Shown here piece by piece: positions 8,232-17,869 of a stretch of 64,000 nt of DNA (its first letter is position 1; each line of letters begins with the position of its first letter). The stretch is taken from contig NZ_FUZF01000006.1 of assembly GCF_900168125.1 (NCBI RefSeq), positions 19,706 to 83,705 on the forward strand. The letters run 5' to 3'. The notes beneath the pieces were generated by a model, which made no database searches, was not told where the DNA came from, and worked only from the letters and a program-made list of their open reading frames with translations. This stretch comes from Sphingobacterium nematocida (GTDB lineage Bacteria > Bacteroidota > Bacteroidia > Sphingobacteriales > Sphingobacteriaceae). Made by a program: the position numbers and the translations under genes.

Positions 8232-9656
8232 ATGTTAAAAAAGTATAAAATATTGATGTTGATGATCGTTCTTTCCCTTGTTGGGATAGGCGGTATTGTG
8301 GGCGTTTGGCTTTATGGGGGGTATGTTAATAGGCGTGAGATCTTTGTGAACGAAGTAGAGAGAGGTCTTTTTAATGCCATTCAATCCTCTTATGCAGATC
8401 ACGAGGGGATAATCAATGAAAAAAGAAACAAGAGTATTGCCAAAGAAGGTAAGCTTTTTGTATCACGTATCAAATCGTTGTATTCCAATGTTGATGAGAT
8501 CAAAATACAGAATCTTTGGGATAGCCTTGCGCGTGAACGTATGCGACGGTATGCGGAGCGACGAGAGGCAAAAAAAGACGAGGGAGAGCCTGTTGCAATT
8601 ATGCCTTCCTTCATGTTGCAAAATATCGATTTCAATGATAGTACGCTTCACGAGGTCAACATTCTTTTGCGTGAATCCCTAGCCGTTAAGGGGATCACAA
8701 CTCCTGTGACCGTAGATATCAAAACCATAACCGATGAAGACCGGCCCCGCGGCCCACATCGAATAAAAGTTGATTCCAGTGGTACAATTTCAACTCGGCC
8801 TATATTGGTTAATTCTGCACAGGATCAGTTTCTCTTAGCCCAATTTGAACAACCCATTTTCTATCTCTTGGGTAAGATGGCTATACAGCTTATTGTTTCT
8901 GTTTTGTTGATTTTGGCATTAATTGGCGCTTTTATTTACTTGTTATGGACTATCAATAGACAAAATAAATTAGCACTCTTACGCAAATCCTTTGTCAATA
9001 ATATGACACACGAGCTTAAAACCCCTGTTGCCACAGTAATGGCAGCAGTGGAGTCTATTCAGCGTTATGGAGCCAGGGATGATAAAAGTAAGATGGAAAA
9101 ATACTTAGATATCTCGCATCGCGAATTAGAGCACCTATCTAATATGATAGAGAAGGTACTGCAGCTCGATATCGATGAGGTAAAGGGGATCGTGATGCAA
9201 AAGACAAACGTCGATTTAGTACAACTACTTGAAGAAGGAGCAGAGATCGCGCAATTGGGAGCCAAGAAGACTGTAGTTATTGATTTTGGGAATAATCTTA
9301 AAGAATTTTCAGTTCAAGCGGATTCGGCGCACTTAAAAAACGTGATAAGTAATTTATTGGACAATGCTATCAAATACTCTGGCGAGTCCGTCAAGATTCA
9401 GATTAGGTTAAGAAGAGAAACCGAATTTGCACGGATATCTATTTCCGATGATGGTTTGGGAATTGACGGAAGCTATTTAAAAGATATATTTGATATGTTT
9501 TTTAGAGTGCCTAGCGGCAATCTACACCCTATTAAGGGCTTTGGGCTAGGGTTGGCCTACGTCAAGCAGGTGGTAAAACAGCATGGCGGAAGTGTTGAAG
9601 TAGACAGTACATTAGGAAAAGGAACTATATTTATACTATCAATACCCATTGGATGA
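8232..9656 (+). CDS. Membrane sensor histidine kinase
   Basis: A 474-residue inner-membrane kinase. A membrane segment at about residues 7-30 and a second at about 217-240 bracket a periplasmic sensor region of about 185 residues that is rich in charged helices and has no recognised fold. The HisKA domain follows with the phospho-accepting His260 in NNMTHELKTPVATVM. The ATPase domain has the N box NVISNLLDNAIKYS, the G1 box DDGLGID and the G2 box GFGLGLAYVKQVV. All catalytic residues are present. The next gene starts within its stop (ATGA overlap), so kinase and regulator are translationally coupled. A TAAATTTG box lies 9 bp before the start. The signal sensed is unknown. Confidence 0.93.
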   Translation: MLKKYKILMLMIVLSLVGIGGIVGVWLYGGYVNRREIFVNEVERGLFNAIQSSYADHEGIINEKRNKSIAKEGKLFVSRIKSLYSNVDEIKIQNLWDSLARERMRRYAERREAKKDEGEPVAIMPSFMLQNIDFNDSTLHEVNILLRESLAVKGITTPVTVDIKTITDEDRPRGPHRIKVDSSGTISTRPILVNSAQDQFLLAQFEQPIFYLLGKMAIQLIVSVLLILALIGAFIYLLWTINRQNKLALLRKSFVNNMTHELKTPVATVMAAVESIQRYGARDDKSKMEKYLDISHRELEHLSNMIEKVLQLDIDEVKGIVMQKTNVDLVQLLEEGAEIAQLGAKKTVVIDFGNNLKEFSVQADSAHLKNVISNLLDNAIKYSGESVKIQIRLRRETEFARISISDDGLGIDGSYLKDIFDMFFRVPSGNLHPIKGFGLGLAYVKQVVKQHGGSVEVDSTLGKGTIFILSIPIG

Positions 9657-10330
9657 ATAAAGTGAAGATATTATACGTTGAGGATGAGCAGAGTTTGGCT
9701 CTTATTGTAGCAGATAGTCTAGAGGATCATGGTTTCGAAGTCGTACATCGCGAAAATGGACAAGATGCTTTAAATTATTTTAAGCGCGAGAATGCTGATA
9801 TCATCATACTAGATGTTATGATGCCGTTGATGGATGGTTTTACTGCAGCGACTGAGATTCGTAAAGTAAATCCGCATGTGCCTATATTATTTCTTTCCGC
9901 ATTGACACAGACAGAAGATGTTGTAAAAGGGTTTCATTTAGGAGCAAATGATTATATCCGCAAACCCTTCAAAATTGAGGAACTGATCGTGCGTATTGAA
10001 GCATTGTCTAAGCGCGCAAAGAAAAGTGTACGCGCCTTGTACGAAATAGGAGACTATCTGTTGGATACCGGTAAGAATGCGTTGCGGCATGTTTCGGGAG
10101 AAGCCAAGCTTTCCTATCGCGAGACCGAATTGATCCGACGCCTTTTCGAAAGCAAAGATAGCGTAGTTCCACGTGAAGATATTATTAAAACTTATTGGGG
10201 CGACGATACCTATTTTACCGGACGTAGTCTGGATGTGTTTATCAGCCGGATTCGAAAATATTTCGCGTATGATGAAAGGGTCAAGATTACAAATGTAAGA
10301 GGGATTGGTTATATCATGAATATTGACTAA
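9653..10330 (+). CDS. OmpR/PhoB family response regulator
   Basis: A 225-residue partner of the preceding kinase. The receiver domain has the acidic pair at residues 10-12 (VEDEQS), phospho-acceptor Asp54 in IILDVMMPLMDGF and the conserved lysine in YIRKPF. A linker leads to a C-terminal winged-helix domain (SYRETELIRRLFES, then GRSLDVFISRIRKYF and the wing ITNVRGIGYIM). All phosphorylation residues are intact. It overlaps the kinase by 4 bp and is followed after 9 bp by the nicotinamidase gene. Targets are not evident. Confidence 0.94.
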   Translation: MNKVKILYVEDEQSLALIVADSLEDHGFEVVHRENGQDALNYFKRENADIIILDVMMPLMDGFTAATEIRKVNPHVPILFLSALTQTEDVVKGFHLGANDYIRKPFKIEELIVRIEALSKRAKKSVRALYEIGDYLLDTGKNALRHVSGEAKLSYRETELIRRLFESKDSVVPREDIIKTYWGDDTYFTGRSLDVFISRIRKYFAYDERVKITNVRGIGYIMNID

Positions 10331-10339
10331 TTTAAGGGA

Positions 10340-10930
10340 ATGAAAGCATTAATAATTGTAGATCTTCAAAACGATTTTCTTCCAGGCGGGGCTCTTGAGG
10401 TGCCTAATGGAGATCAGATTATTGACACAGTTAATGCGCTGCAGTCTCGATATGACCTCGTTATTGCGACCCAGGACTGGCATCCAAGCAACCATAAAAG
10501 CTTTGCCGCGCAACATCCAGATCATAATATCTTCGATCGTATTGATCTCAATGGACTAGATCAAGTATTGTGGCCAAACCATTGCGTGCAGGGTACTAGA
10601 GGATCTCAATTAGCCAGTACTTTACATCAAGAATGCATAGAAGCAATATTTAGAAAAGGTATTGATCCTACTATAGATAGTTACAGCGGTTTTTATGATA
10701 ATGGTAGACGTAAGAATACAGGACTGCATGGTTATCTACAGAACCGGGATATTACCGAAGTACATATTTGTGGTTTAGCCGCAGATTTTTGTGTCTATTT
10801 TACAGCTATGGATGCTTTAAGTCTAGGATACCGAACGGTCATCTTGTCAAAGGCCACCAAACCAATTGACAAAGAAAGCTACATGGACAAAAAACAAGCT
10901 TTTATACAGGCAGGCGGACTCTTTATCTAA
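10340..10930 (+). CDS. pncA: Nicotinamidase/pyrazinamidase
   Basis: A 196-residue cytoplasmic isochorismatase-fold hydrolase that converts nicotinamide to nicotinate and ammonia in NAD salvage. The catalytic triad is visible: Asp8 in IVDLQNDF, Lys106 in FRKGIDP and Cys151 in GLAADFCVYFTA. Metal-binding DWHP (Asp46, His48) and the later histidines are also present. Length is typical. It lies 9 bp after the response regulator and may share its transcript. Its 3' end overlaps the convergent outer-membrane protein gene by 4 bp, with no terminator between. Confidence 0.93.
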   Translation: MKALIIVDLQNDFLPGGALEVPNGDQIIDTVNALQSRYDLVIATQDWHPSNHKSFAAQHPDHNIFDRIDLNGLDQVLWPNHCVQGTRGSQLASTLHQECIEAIFRKGIDPTIDSYSGFYDNGRRKNTGLHGYLQNRDITEVHICGLAADFCVYFTAMDALSLGYRTVILSKATKPIDKESYMDKKQAFIQAGGLFI

Positions 10931-13686
10931 TTTCTTTTTCTACCGCCTCCTATCTGACCACCAAACTGTCGAAGGTTATAGGTGAAAGACAGTAAAAAAT
11001 AGCGGTTTAGTGTGTTTGATGTGACATCAGAAATGTTATTATCATTAACTCTCCTGTTGACATTCTGTGCATTGTTTAGCAGGTCGAAACCTTTAAAGGC
11101 CAATTCCCCGTTTTTACGTTTTAGAAGTTTGTAACCTATGGATGCGTTCCAGATGGATGTTTCAATACCAGGACTTCCCATGATGCCTCCATTGAGTAAA
11201 TACATGAATTGTGATGAAAGAACCAGTTTTTTAAAGAGCTCGACCGTCATATTATTGTTTATTCGATGCGTGAACACTTCGTAGCGTGGTACCCGTGCTA
11301 TCGGGTTTTGGGTATATCTTCCATCTACATTATAACTTAATCCAATGACATACTGTTTGCTGAAATTCGAATTAAAACCAATACTCTGTCCAAAACCATA
11401 GGAAGTGCTATTGACAATATCTCCATTTATTTTTGCGAGATCATTATTGTAGAAAAGCCTAGTATTTGTGTGTATATTAATTTTTAGCGGTTTGATGGGG
11501 AGGCCATAGCTGTTGTTTACGCGCACAGTATAAGCGCCATTTACATTAATAGGTACTGTATATTGCCCTCCAGCTCCAAGTACCACATCGTCAAATAAGA
11601 TTAGAGTTGTGTCGGTCATGAATACCGAATTGATTATTTTATCATTAATGTATTCAAAGGTCGCATTACTCGTTAATGTCCGTCCTGAGATCTTGTTTAC
11701 ATCCTTGTACTGCAACTTTAAGGTATGCGCGTACTCTTGATCCAGGTTTGGGTTACCGTTGGTGATACGGAGCTCATTTTGATTGTTTACGAAATCCTGC
11801 AATTGATCTATATTAGGTGTATTCGTCTGTGTAGTATAGTTAAATTCCAAATTTCTTTCTTTCGAGAATTTGTATACTGCCGTGAATTCAGGAAGCAAGC
11901 TGCTGAAGTCAGCCTTAGTTCGTAGATTCAATGGCACAGTACGGTTATTGATGCGAATACCATGTTGATAATTTAATCCTGCCTGAATCCGAAGAGAATC
12001 CTTCTTATTATAAGAATAAGACATGCCTGCACTATGGTAGTTATAGTCATTTCTGAATTCGTTCGAAAGCCTATCTTTTAATTCCCCCAGTTGTCCTGTT
12101 TCTGCCAAAAATTCAAAGGTTTCTCGATTAGAATAGTTTGCCGTGTTTCTGAAATTATAATTAGCCTGCAGTCGACTACGGCTTGAGAGCGGCTCGGTGA
12201 GAGACAGTCGAGCACTAACACCAGATCCGTAACCATTGGTTATACTTTGGTTGTTATTTGTGTCTCTACGGGTCAATAATGAATCCTTATAATAAGAGGT
12301 CATAGCAAGATTGAGCCCCAGCGCATCGTTTGTGCTTTTATTTCCATTAATACTCAACGATATCGATCTTCCTTTTTTTGAAAATCGATGCATATAAGTC
12401 AATGCACCACCAAAATTTAAATTTTTATTATCATTATCATTCGACCGTACAGACTCATTGATAGGGTCGATACGTTCTCTCGTTGTTCGACTGTGGGAAC
12501 TGTTCTGCCTGAATCCCTGAGAGTAGTTGAAATTCGGAGAAAAATCAATTCGATTTACCGAGTCAATATCCCATTTTATACGACCATTGAACTTATGTTC
12601 TTTACTTAAGTTGTCTGAAAGCTGTTCTTGGGTTCTAAATTGATTCGCCTGTTTGTCATTGAGGTATTCAATATTCGACTGCGTATTTGTTAGCGTAGAC
12701 AGCGACTTGAAGTTATAGTCTCCACTCACCTCCATCTTTTTGTTTAGGTACGTGTTGGTAAAGTTGATTGCGCCCGCATAAGTATCCGACAATCCTCTTT
12801 CCGTATTGTTGTTTCCTCTTCGGCCACCACCACGTCCCTGTTCCGCAAAGTTCGTTTCGTTGATATTGTTGGCCATAAGATTTATAGCATATTTCTTATC
12901 GCCGTCGAATGCATTTATTGAAGTATTTATCCCAAATTTGTCACCATTGCCCTTTCCCCCGTTGGCCTTGCCAAAATAACCGTGTCTTTTGTCCGGTTTA
13001 GTGACGATGTTGATTACCTTATTACGTTTGCCATCATCAAATCCTGAAAAACGGGCCTGTTCCGATTTCTCATCAATCAGTTGGATTTTGGCAATAATTT
13101 CAGCAGGTAAGTTCTTTAGAGCAATTCGTGGATCCGAACTGAAAAATTCTTTTCCGTCGACAATGATCCGTGTGACTTTTTCACCATGTGCTTCCACATT
13201 TCCCTCTTCGTCGATCATAACTCCTGGAATTTGTGCTACCAGTTCGTCAGCATCCGCATATTCTCTTGTCGAAAAGTTTTTAGCGTCAAACTCTAATGTA
13301 TCTCCCTTCATTACGATGGCCTGAGGAGCCGTGATCTCTACCTCTTCAATAGCTATCTCAGCAGGTTCTAGACGAAAAAAGAGGTATATCGGTTTTCCCT
13401 CTACAGTGAATGTTTGCGATTCAGATTTAAAACCGATATAATTCGTGCTAATAGTGTATTTGCCTTCTTTGAGTGTATTCTGTGCAAAAAGCCCATTTGT
13501 GTTGGTGCTAAGAGACAAGACAGAAGAGTCTTTTTGGTTTATTACTCGTAGTGTTACACCCGACAATGGTTTTGATGTGGTTTTATCTACAATATTGCCG
13601 GAGATCCTATTTTGGGCAAATGCATTATGCTGTATGATAAGAAAGCATATAGTCGCAAATATAAAGTTTAGTATGCTCGGTTTCAC
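10927..13686 (-). CDS. TonB-dependent-receptor-like outer membrane beta-barrel protein
   Basis: A 919-residue exported protein. A signal peptide of about 24 residues ends at NAFAQ. It is followed by a carboxypeptidase-regulatory-like beta-sandwich (RISGNIVDKTTSKPLSGVTL) at about residues 27-110 and a plug-like region (MKGDTLEFDAKNF, VEAHGEKVTRIIVDGKEFF, then NLPAEIIAKIQL). A large beta-barrel ends in an aromatic-rich strand (YFLLSFTYNLRQF). There is no STN domain and no SusD partner, so it belongs to the stand-alone outer-membrane beta-barrel group rather than SusC. A Gly/Arg/Asn-rich insertion (GRGGGRRGNNN) lies in an early barrel loop. Substrate unknown. It is probably monocistronic. Confidence 0.85.
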   Translation of the reverse strand: MKPSILNFIFATICFLIIQHNAFAQNRISGNIVDKTTSKPLSGVTLRVINQKDSSVLSLSTNTNGLFAQNTLKEGKYTISTNYIGFKSESQTFTVEGKPIYLFFRLEPAEIAIEEVEITAPQAIVMKGDTLEFDAKNFSTREYADADELVAQIPGVMIDEEGNVEAHGEKVTRIIVDGKEFFSSDPRIALKNLPAEIIAKIQLIDEKSEQARFSGFDDGKRNKVINIVTKPDKRHGYFGKANGGKGNGDKFGINTSINAFDGDKKYAINLMANNINETNFAEQGRGGGRRGNNNTERGLSDTYAGAINFTNTYLNKKMEVSGDYNFKSLSTLTNTQSNIEYLNDKQANQFRTQEQLSDNLSKEHKFNGRIKWDIDSVNRIDFSPNFNYSQGFRQNSSHSRTTRERIDPINESVRSNDNDNKNLNFGGALTYMHRFSKKGRSISLSINGNKSTNDALGLNLAMTSYYKDSLLTRRDTNNNQSITNGYGSGVSARLSLTEPLSSRSRLQANYNFRNTANYSNRETFEFLAETGQLGELKDRLSNEFRNDYNYHSAGMSYSYNKKDSLRIQAGLNYQHGIRINNRTVPLNLRTKADFSSLLPEFTAVYKFSKERNLEFNYTTQTNTPNIDQLQDFVNNQNELRITNGNPNLDQEYAHTLKLQYKDVNKISGRTLTSNATFEYINDKIINSVFMTDTTLILFDDVVLGAGGQYTVPINVNGAYTVRVNNSYGLPIKPLKINIHTNTRLFYNNDLAKINGDIVNSTSYGFGQSIGFNSNFSKQYVIGLSYNVDGRYTQNPIARVPRYEVFTHRINNNMTVELFKKLVLSSQFMYLLNGGIMGSPGIETSIWNASIGYKLLKRKNGELAFKGFDLLNNAQNVNRRVNDNNISDVTSNTLNRYFLLSFTYNLRQFGGQIGGGRKRN

Positions 13687-13784
13687 AAGGTTTGGTATTA
13701 CATATTTTGAAGCAATATTAAGTTTTTTATTTGTTAATTACTGTTACAATGTATTAAACCTTCGCGAATGCAAGGCATTTTATA

Positions 13785-13792
13785 TAATTTTG
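13785..13792 (+). promoter_or_regulatory. Possible promoter of the TetR gene
   Basis: TAATTTTG fits the TAnnTTTG -7 box, 19 bp upstream of the start. A TTCG at 13761-13764 (one change from TTTG) is 20 bp further up. Motif match only. Confidence 0.4.
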
Positions 13793-13811
13793 TGCAGTTC
13801 TAAACTGTAGT

Positions 13812-14354
13812 ATGAAGGAAAGCTCATTAAGTAGAAAGGAGAAAATTTTGCAGACAGCATTGACGCTATTTGCAGAGAATGGGTATGCAGCCACCTCAAC
13901 GAAAGAGATTGCAGCTATTGCTGGTGTGTCGGAAGCTTTGATATTTAAGCATTTTGGAAATAAAGATTCCTTACTGGCACACCTGATCAAATCAGGATAT
14001 CGACGGGTGTTACAGCATCACAGGGGTATGATGACTTATAAAAATGCCACTGACTTTTTACGAACCATGATTTTCCTTCCCAGTAAGTTGGTCTCTGATG
14101 AACCCTTATTTTGGAAATTGCAGGAGCGTTTATCCCATACACCATTCTCCAGGCAGCAACATGAGCAGTTTATGAAGCCAGTACAGCCTATTATTCGGCG
14201 TGCTTTTGAAGAGCTCGACTATAAAGAACCAGAATTAGAAACCCAGTTCCTATTATTGATTATTGATATGTTGTGGAAGAAAGAGGCTTGTGGGGATATT
14301 GGCAATTCATTGGATCTGGCGATCATGCTGGAACATAAATACAATCTTATTTGA
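13812..14354 (+). CDS. TetR/AcrR family transcriptional regulator
   Basis: A 180-residue cytoplasmic one-component regulator. The N-terminal DNA-binding domain is clear: KILQTALTLFAENGYAATST leads into the helix-turn-helix TKEIAAIAGVSEALIFKHF (about residues 29-48). The C-terminal ligand-binding half is helical and not recognisable. It is divergent from the outer-membrane barrel gene at 10927-13686 across 125 bp, so that gene is the natural first candidate for regulation, but no palindromic operator stands out. It is followed after 96 bp by a GH3 gene on the same strand. Confidence 0.9.
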   Translation: MKESSLSRKEKILQTALTLFAENGYAATSTKEIAAIAGVSEALIFKHFGNKDSLLAHLIKSGYRRVLQHHRGMMTYKNATDFLRTMIFLPSKLVSDEPLFWKLQERLSHTPFSRQQHEQFMKPVQPIIRRAFEELDYKEPELETQFLLLIIDMLWKKEACGDIGNSLDLAIMLEHKYNLI

Positions 14355-14450
14355 TGCGTTTTTGTGCGTTATTTTTCAAAACTTTCGCAAATAGTAACCG
14401 ACTTGTCTGTAAAAGTGCTATTTTAGAGCCTTAATTATAAAACAACTAAT

Positions 14451-16154
14451 ATGTTAAAGTCAATTATAACGAGTGCATTTTTATGCGGTTTAACTTTGGT
14501 GGGTTTTTCGCAAAAAAAACCAGCTTTCGTTCCTTTTATCAACCAGCAGCACCAGTGGGTGGATTCGGTCTTTAATAGCTTGACCCCAAAAGAACGTATT
14601 GGGCAACTGTTTTTGGTGCGAGCACATACGAATCTAGGACAAAAATATATTGACTCTGTAGCTACAGTCATCAAGAAAGAACAATTAGGTGGACTTGTCG
14701 TTTTCCAAGGAGGACCGGTGCGTCACGTAGATATGTTCAATCAGTATCAGAAGCTCTCCAAGGTCCCATTGTTGATTACCTTCGATGGCGAGTGGGGCTT
14801 AGGTATGCGTTTGCCAGATTCTACACATTCTTTTCCTTACCAGATGACCTTAGGTGCTATTCAGAATAATAGTCTTATCTACGACATGGGACGCGAAGTG
14901 GCTAAGGATTTCCTTCGTATTGGTATGCATTTTAACTTTGCTCCAGTGGTGGATATTAATAACAATCCCAAAAACCCGGTTATTGGTTTTAGATCTTTTG
15001 GTGACAACAAAGAAAATGTGACCGCTAAATCCAAAGCATATATGGATGGAATGGTTGATGGTGGTATCATTGCTTCCTTAAAGCACTTCCCGGGTCACGG
15101 TGATACCGATGTAGATTCACATTACGACTTGCCACAGCTTAATTTTTCTAAGAAAAGATTAGATGAGTTGGAGATGTATCCCTTCAAGGAGTTAATTAAA
15201 CAGGGGGCACCAGCAGTTATGGTCGCTCATATGCATATTCCGGCGTTAGATAATACCCCCAATATGCCTTCTTCTATCTCCCGTAAAGTTGTTACAGACT
15301 TATTGCGCAAAGAGTTAGGTTTTAAAGGGCTTACTGTCACAGATGCTATGGATATGAAAGGGGTAAAGAAATTTTTTCCGAATGGAGAGGCTGATGTGAT
15401 GGCTATCGAAGCTGGGCATGACCTTTTAGAGGTTTCGGAAAATAGCGGAAGAGCGATTGATTTGGTTGAGAAGGCGATTAAAAGTGGAAGAATTAAACAA
15501 GACGAAATTGATGCACGTGTGAAGCGCGTATTAGCCTCCAAATATTGGTTAGGACTAAATAATTACAGTCCAACAAATAGAAATGGATTGATCAACGATC
15601 TGAATAGACCAGCTACAAAATCCCTTATTCAACGTATGGGGGATGCAGCAGTGACGGTGTTGAAGTCCAATAAACGTATTCAATCATTTGATACAAAAAT
15701 AGAAACTGCAGTAGTCAGTGTTGGTATCAGCCAGGCGCAGGATTTTGAAAAGGGATTAGCTGTGCAGCTGACAAAGGGAATGAACTATTATATTACCGGA
15801 ACAGAGACCGAAGAACAATTGGATAGCTTAGTAAAGGTAATCAGAGATCACAAACAGATTGTACTAGCTGTGCACGACAATCGTTCCCGTCCACGTCCAG
15901 AATTGGCTGTAAAAGAACCTGTAAAGAAATTTATCGACCAGCTTGCTGGCAGACGTACAGTTACCGTGATGTTTACAAATCCTTACGCGATCAACTCTGT
16001 TGATGTCGCCCGCAGTGCATCGATTATCTTGGCCTATCAAAACGATGACTTTATGCAACGTTCTGCATTAAAGGTATTGCTAAAACAGATTAAGGCTACT
16101 GGTAAATTACCGGTGACGATCAATAAAGAATTTGCCTACGGAAAAGGAATTTAA
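14451..16154 (+). CDS. Glycoside hydrolase family 3 (beta-N-acetylhexosaminidase type)
   Basis: A 567-residue exported enzyme with a signal peptide of about 20 residues (FLCGLTLVGFSQ). The GH3 N-terminal barrel carries the NagZ-type motif KHFPGHGDT at residues 211-219, followed by DVDSHYDLP. That motif supplies the catalytic His/Asp general acid of bacterial N-acetylglucosaminidases. The nucleophile is probably Asp298 in VTDAMDM. A GH3 C-terminal domain follows from about residue 390. Many Bacteroidota relatives are fused to a beta-lactamase-like serine hydrolase; this one stops before that module. It could trim peptidoglycan or chitin fragments in the periplasm. It ends at the terminator at 16157-16198. 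Confidence 0.88.
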   Translation: MLKSIITSAFLCGLTLVGFSQKKPAFVPFINQQHQWVDSVFNSLTPKERIGQLFLVRAHTNLGQKYIDSVATVIKKEQLGGLVVFQGGPVRHVDMFNQYQKLSKVPLLITFDGEWGLGMRLPDSTHSFPYQMTLGAIQNNSLIYDMGREVAKDFLRIGMHFNFAPVVDINNNPKNPVIGFRSFGDNKENVTAKSKAYMDGMVDGGIIASLKHFPGHGDTDVDSHYDLPQLNFSKKRLDELEMYPFKELIKQGAPAVMVAHMHIPALDNTPNMPSSISRKVVTDLLRKELGFKGLTVTDAMDMKGVKKFFPNGEADVMAIEAGHDLLEVSENSGRAIDLVEKAIKSGRIKQDEIDARVKRVLASKYWLGLNNYSPTNRNGLINDLNRPATKSLIQRMGDAAVTVLKSNKRIQSFDTKIETAVVSVGISQAQDFEKGLAVQLTKGMNYYITGTETEEQLDSLVKVIRDHKQIVLAVHDNRSRPRPELAVKEPVKKFIDQLAGRRTVTVMFTNPYAINSVDVARSASIILAYQNDDFMQRSALKVLLKQIKATGKLPVTINKEFAYGKGI

Positions 16155-16156
16155 CT

Positions 16157-16198
16157 GTAAAACCGTAAAATTGTTTCTTTACAATTTTACGGTTTTAC
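16157..16198 (+). terminator. Terminator of the GH3 gene
   Basis: A perfect 17-bp stem (GTAAAACCGTAAAATTG and its complement) has an eight-base loop and is followed by TTTT. It begins 3 bp after the stop codon. Confidence 0.85.
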
Positions 16199-16336
16199 CT
16201 TTTCGCTTTCGAACTCCATAACTCGTTAACTCTACTCCCCACCAAAAAAATTACCAAAGAGCATGACTAAAAGCATGGGATTGTAAACATTTTCTTCTTT
16301 TGTAGACGCTTCTTTTTATTTCATTTATATTAATGA

Positions 16337-16344
16337 TAACTTTG
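16337..16344 (+). promoter_or_regulatory. Possible -7 box of the serine dehydratase gene
   Basis: TAACTTTG is an exact TAnnTTTG match 35 bp before the start codon. There is no TTTG at the usual -33 spacing. The rest of the gap from 16199 to 16378 shows nothing else. Confidence 0.4.
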
Positions 16345-16378
16345 ACCCTGATTTATAAAATAGACTTAAGTTATCGTA

Positions 16379-17806
16379 ATGGCACAGGAGCAGATTTCCG
16401 TTTTTGATATGTTTAAAATAGGTATCGGACCATCGAGTTCGCATACTTTAGGCCCTTGGAGAGCAGCACAGCGGTTCGTTCAGAAGCTTGTCGAACTTTC
16501 TGTTTTCGACAACGTGCAGCAGGTCAATATTTTACTTTACGGTTCTTTAGCCAAGACAGGGGTTGGTCACGGCACCGATATAGCCGTTTTACTCGGTCTT
16601 AGTGGTGACGATCCGGTTACTTTTGATGTGTCACAAGTGATGCCAAAAGTAGAGCATATCAAAACTGGAGGAAAGCTCATCTTGGGAGGTCGTCATGAAA
16701 TTGATTTCAGCTATTCAGAACAATTACTTTTCTTGTTCGATCAGAGTTTACCTTTTCACCCCAATGCCGTTACATTTCAAGCTTTTCTGAATGATGGTAA
16801 AGCTATTTCAGAGACCTACTATTCTATAGGGGGAGGGTTTGTCGTACAGGAAAATGATTCTGAGACTGTATTGTCCGAAGTAGATCTGCCTTTCCCTGTT
16901 GACAGTGCACAGCAGTTGATGAGTGCTTGTATGCGTACAGGCTTAAAAATATCGGAAATCGTATTAGAAAACGAATGCTCTTGGCGTCCGGAGGCAGAGA
17001 CCAAGGCCGGTATTCTACGTATTTTTCAAACAATAAAAGAGTGCATCTACAAAGGATGCCACACGGATGGTGTATTGCCAGGAGGACTGCACGTCGAACG
17101 TCGTGCGGCTAAGATGAACAAACGCATGTTGAAGGGCCGTGAATACAACGATTACGAAAGCTGGTTGGAAGCTATCCGCCAGGGAGGTCGCGACTTTGGG
17201 TATATCTTAGATTGTGTAAGCTGTTTCGCGCTTGCTGTCAACGAGGAAAATGCTTCCTTCGGACGTGTTGTTACAGCCCCTACCAACGGAGCGGCAGGAG
17301 TTATTCCTGCGGTGTTGCAGTATTATATCGCTTTTTACGATGCTTTTTACGATGATAAGGTAATCCAATTTATTGCAGCAGCATCCGAGATCGGTTCTAT
17401 TTTCAAGAAAAATGCTACGATTTCAGCTGCTATGGGCGGCTGTCAGGCAGAGATCGGAGTGTCCTCGGCTATGGCGGCAGGCGCACTGACCGAATGTCTT
17501 GGTGGCTCGCAGCGACAGGTATTAATGGCAGCAGAGATTGCTATGGAACACCATCTGGGGCTTACCTGCGATCCGATAGGTGGATTGGTTCAGATACCAT
17601 GTATCGAGCGTAATACCATGGGAGCCATCAAAGCCATTACAGCTGCACAGTTGGCTCTACAGTCCAATCCCGATAAAGCAAAGGTCAGCCTCGATGCGGT
17701 GGTTTCTGCGATGTGGGAGACGGCGCAGGATATGAATGTCAAATACAAGGAAACAGCGGATGGCGGTCTAGCGGTAAAAGTACCGTTGAGCTTACCGGAG
17801 TGTTAA
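16379..17806 (+). CDS. sdaA: L-serine ammonia-lyase (iron-sulfur, single chain)
   Basis: A 475-residue cytoplasmic enzyme that deaminates L-serine to pyruvate. Both halves of the iron-sulfur serine dehydratase are in one chain. The beta domain begins with the family motif [12 protein letters not shown] (residues 12-23). The alpha domain carries [34 protein letters not shown] and [18 protein letters not shown], which include the cysteines expected to hold the 4Fe-4S cluster. Length is normal for the single-chain type. It is followed by its own terminator and then the MBL hydrolase gene, so it is probably monocistronic. Confidence 0.95.
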   Translation: MAQEQISVFDMFKIGIGPSSSHTLGPWRAAQRFVQKLVELSVFDNVQQVNILLYGSLAKTGVGHGTDIAVLLGLSGDDPVTFDVSQVMPKVEHIKTGGKLILGGRHEIDFSYSEQLLFLFDQSLPFHPNAVTFQAFLNDGKAISETYYSIGGGFVVQENDSETVLSEVDLPFPVDSAQQLMSACMRTGLKISEIVLENECSWRPEAETKAGILRIFQTIKECIYKGCHTDGVLPGGLHVERRAAKMNKRMLKGREYNDYESWLEAIRQGGRDFGYILDCVSCFALAVNEENASFGRVVTAPTNGAAGVIPAVLQYYIAFYDAFYDDKVIQFIAAASEIGSIFKKNATISAAMGGCQAEIGVSSAMAAGALTECLGGSQRQVLMAAEIAMEHHLGLTCDPIGGLVQIPCIERNTMGAIKAITAAQLALQSNPDKAKVSLDAVVSAMWETAQDMNVKYKETADGGLAVKVPLSLPEC

Positions 17807-17821
17807 TGTAAAAGAGTTGCC

Positions 17822-17853
17822 AAGCCTTAGCCCTAACAAGCTAAGGCTTTTTT
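17822..17853 (+). terminator. Terminator of sdaA
   Basis: The stem AAGCCTTAGC / GCTAAGGCTT has an eight-base loop and a T run, 16 bp after the sdaA stop and 17 bp before the next start. Confidence 0.85.
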
Positions 17854-17869
17854 CATTATTTTTGCCAAC

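Noticed and set aside
16201..16378. Possible small RNA or riboswitch before sdaA
   Set aside because: No conserved fold is recognisable; only a -7-like box is visible.
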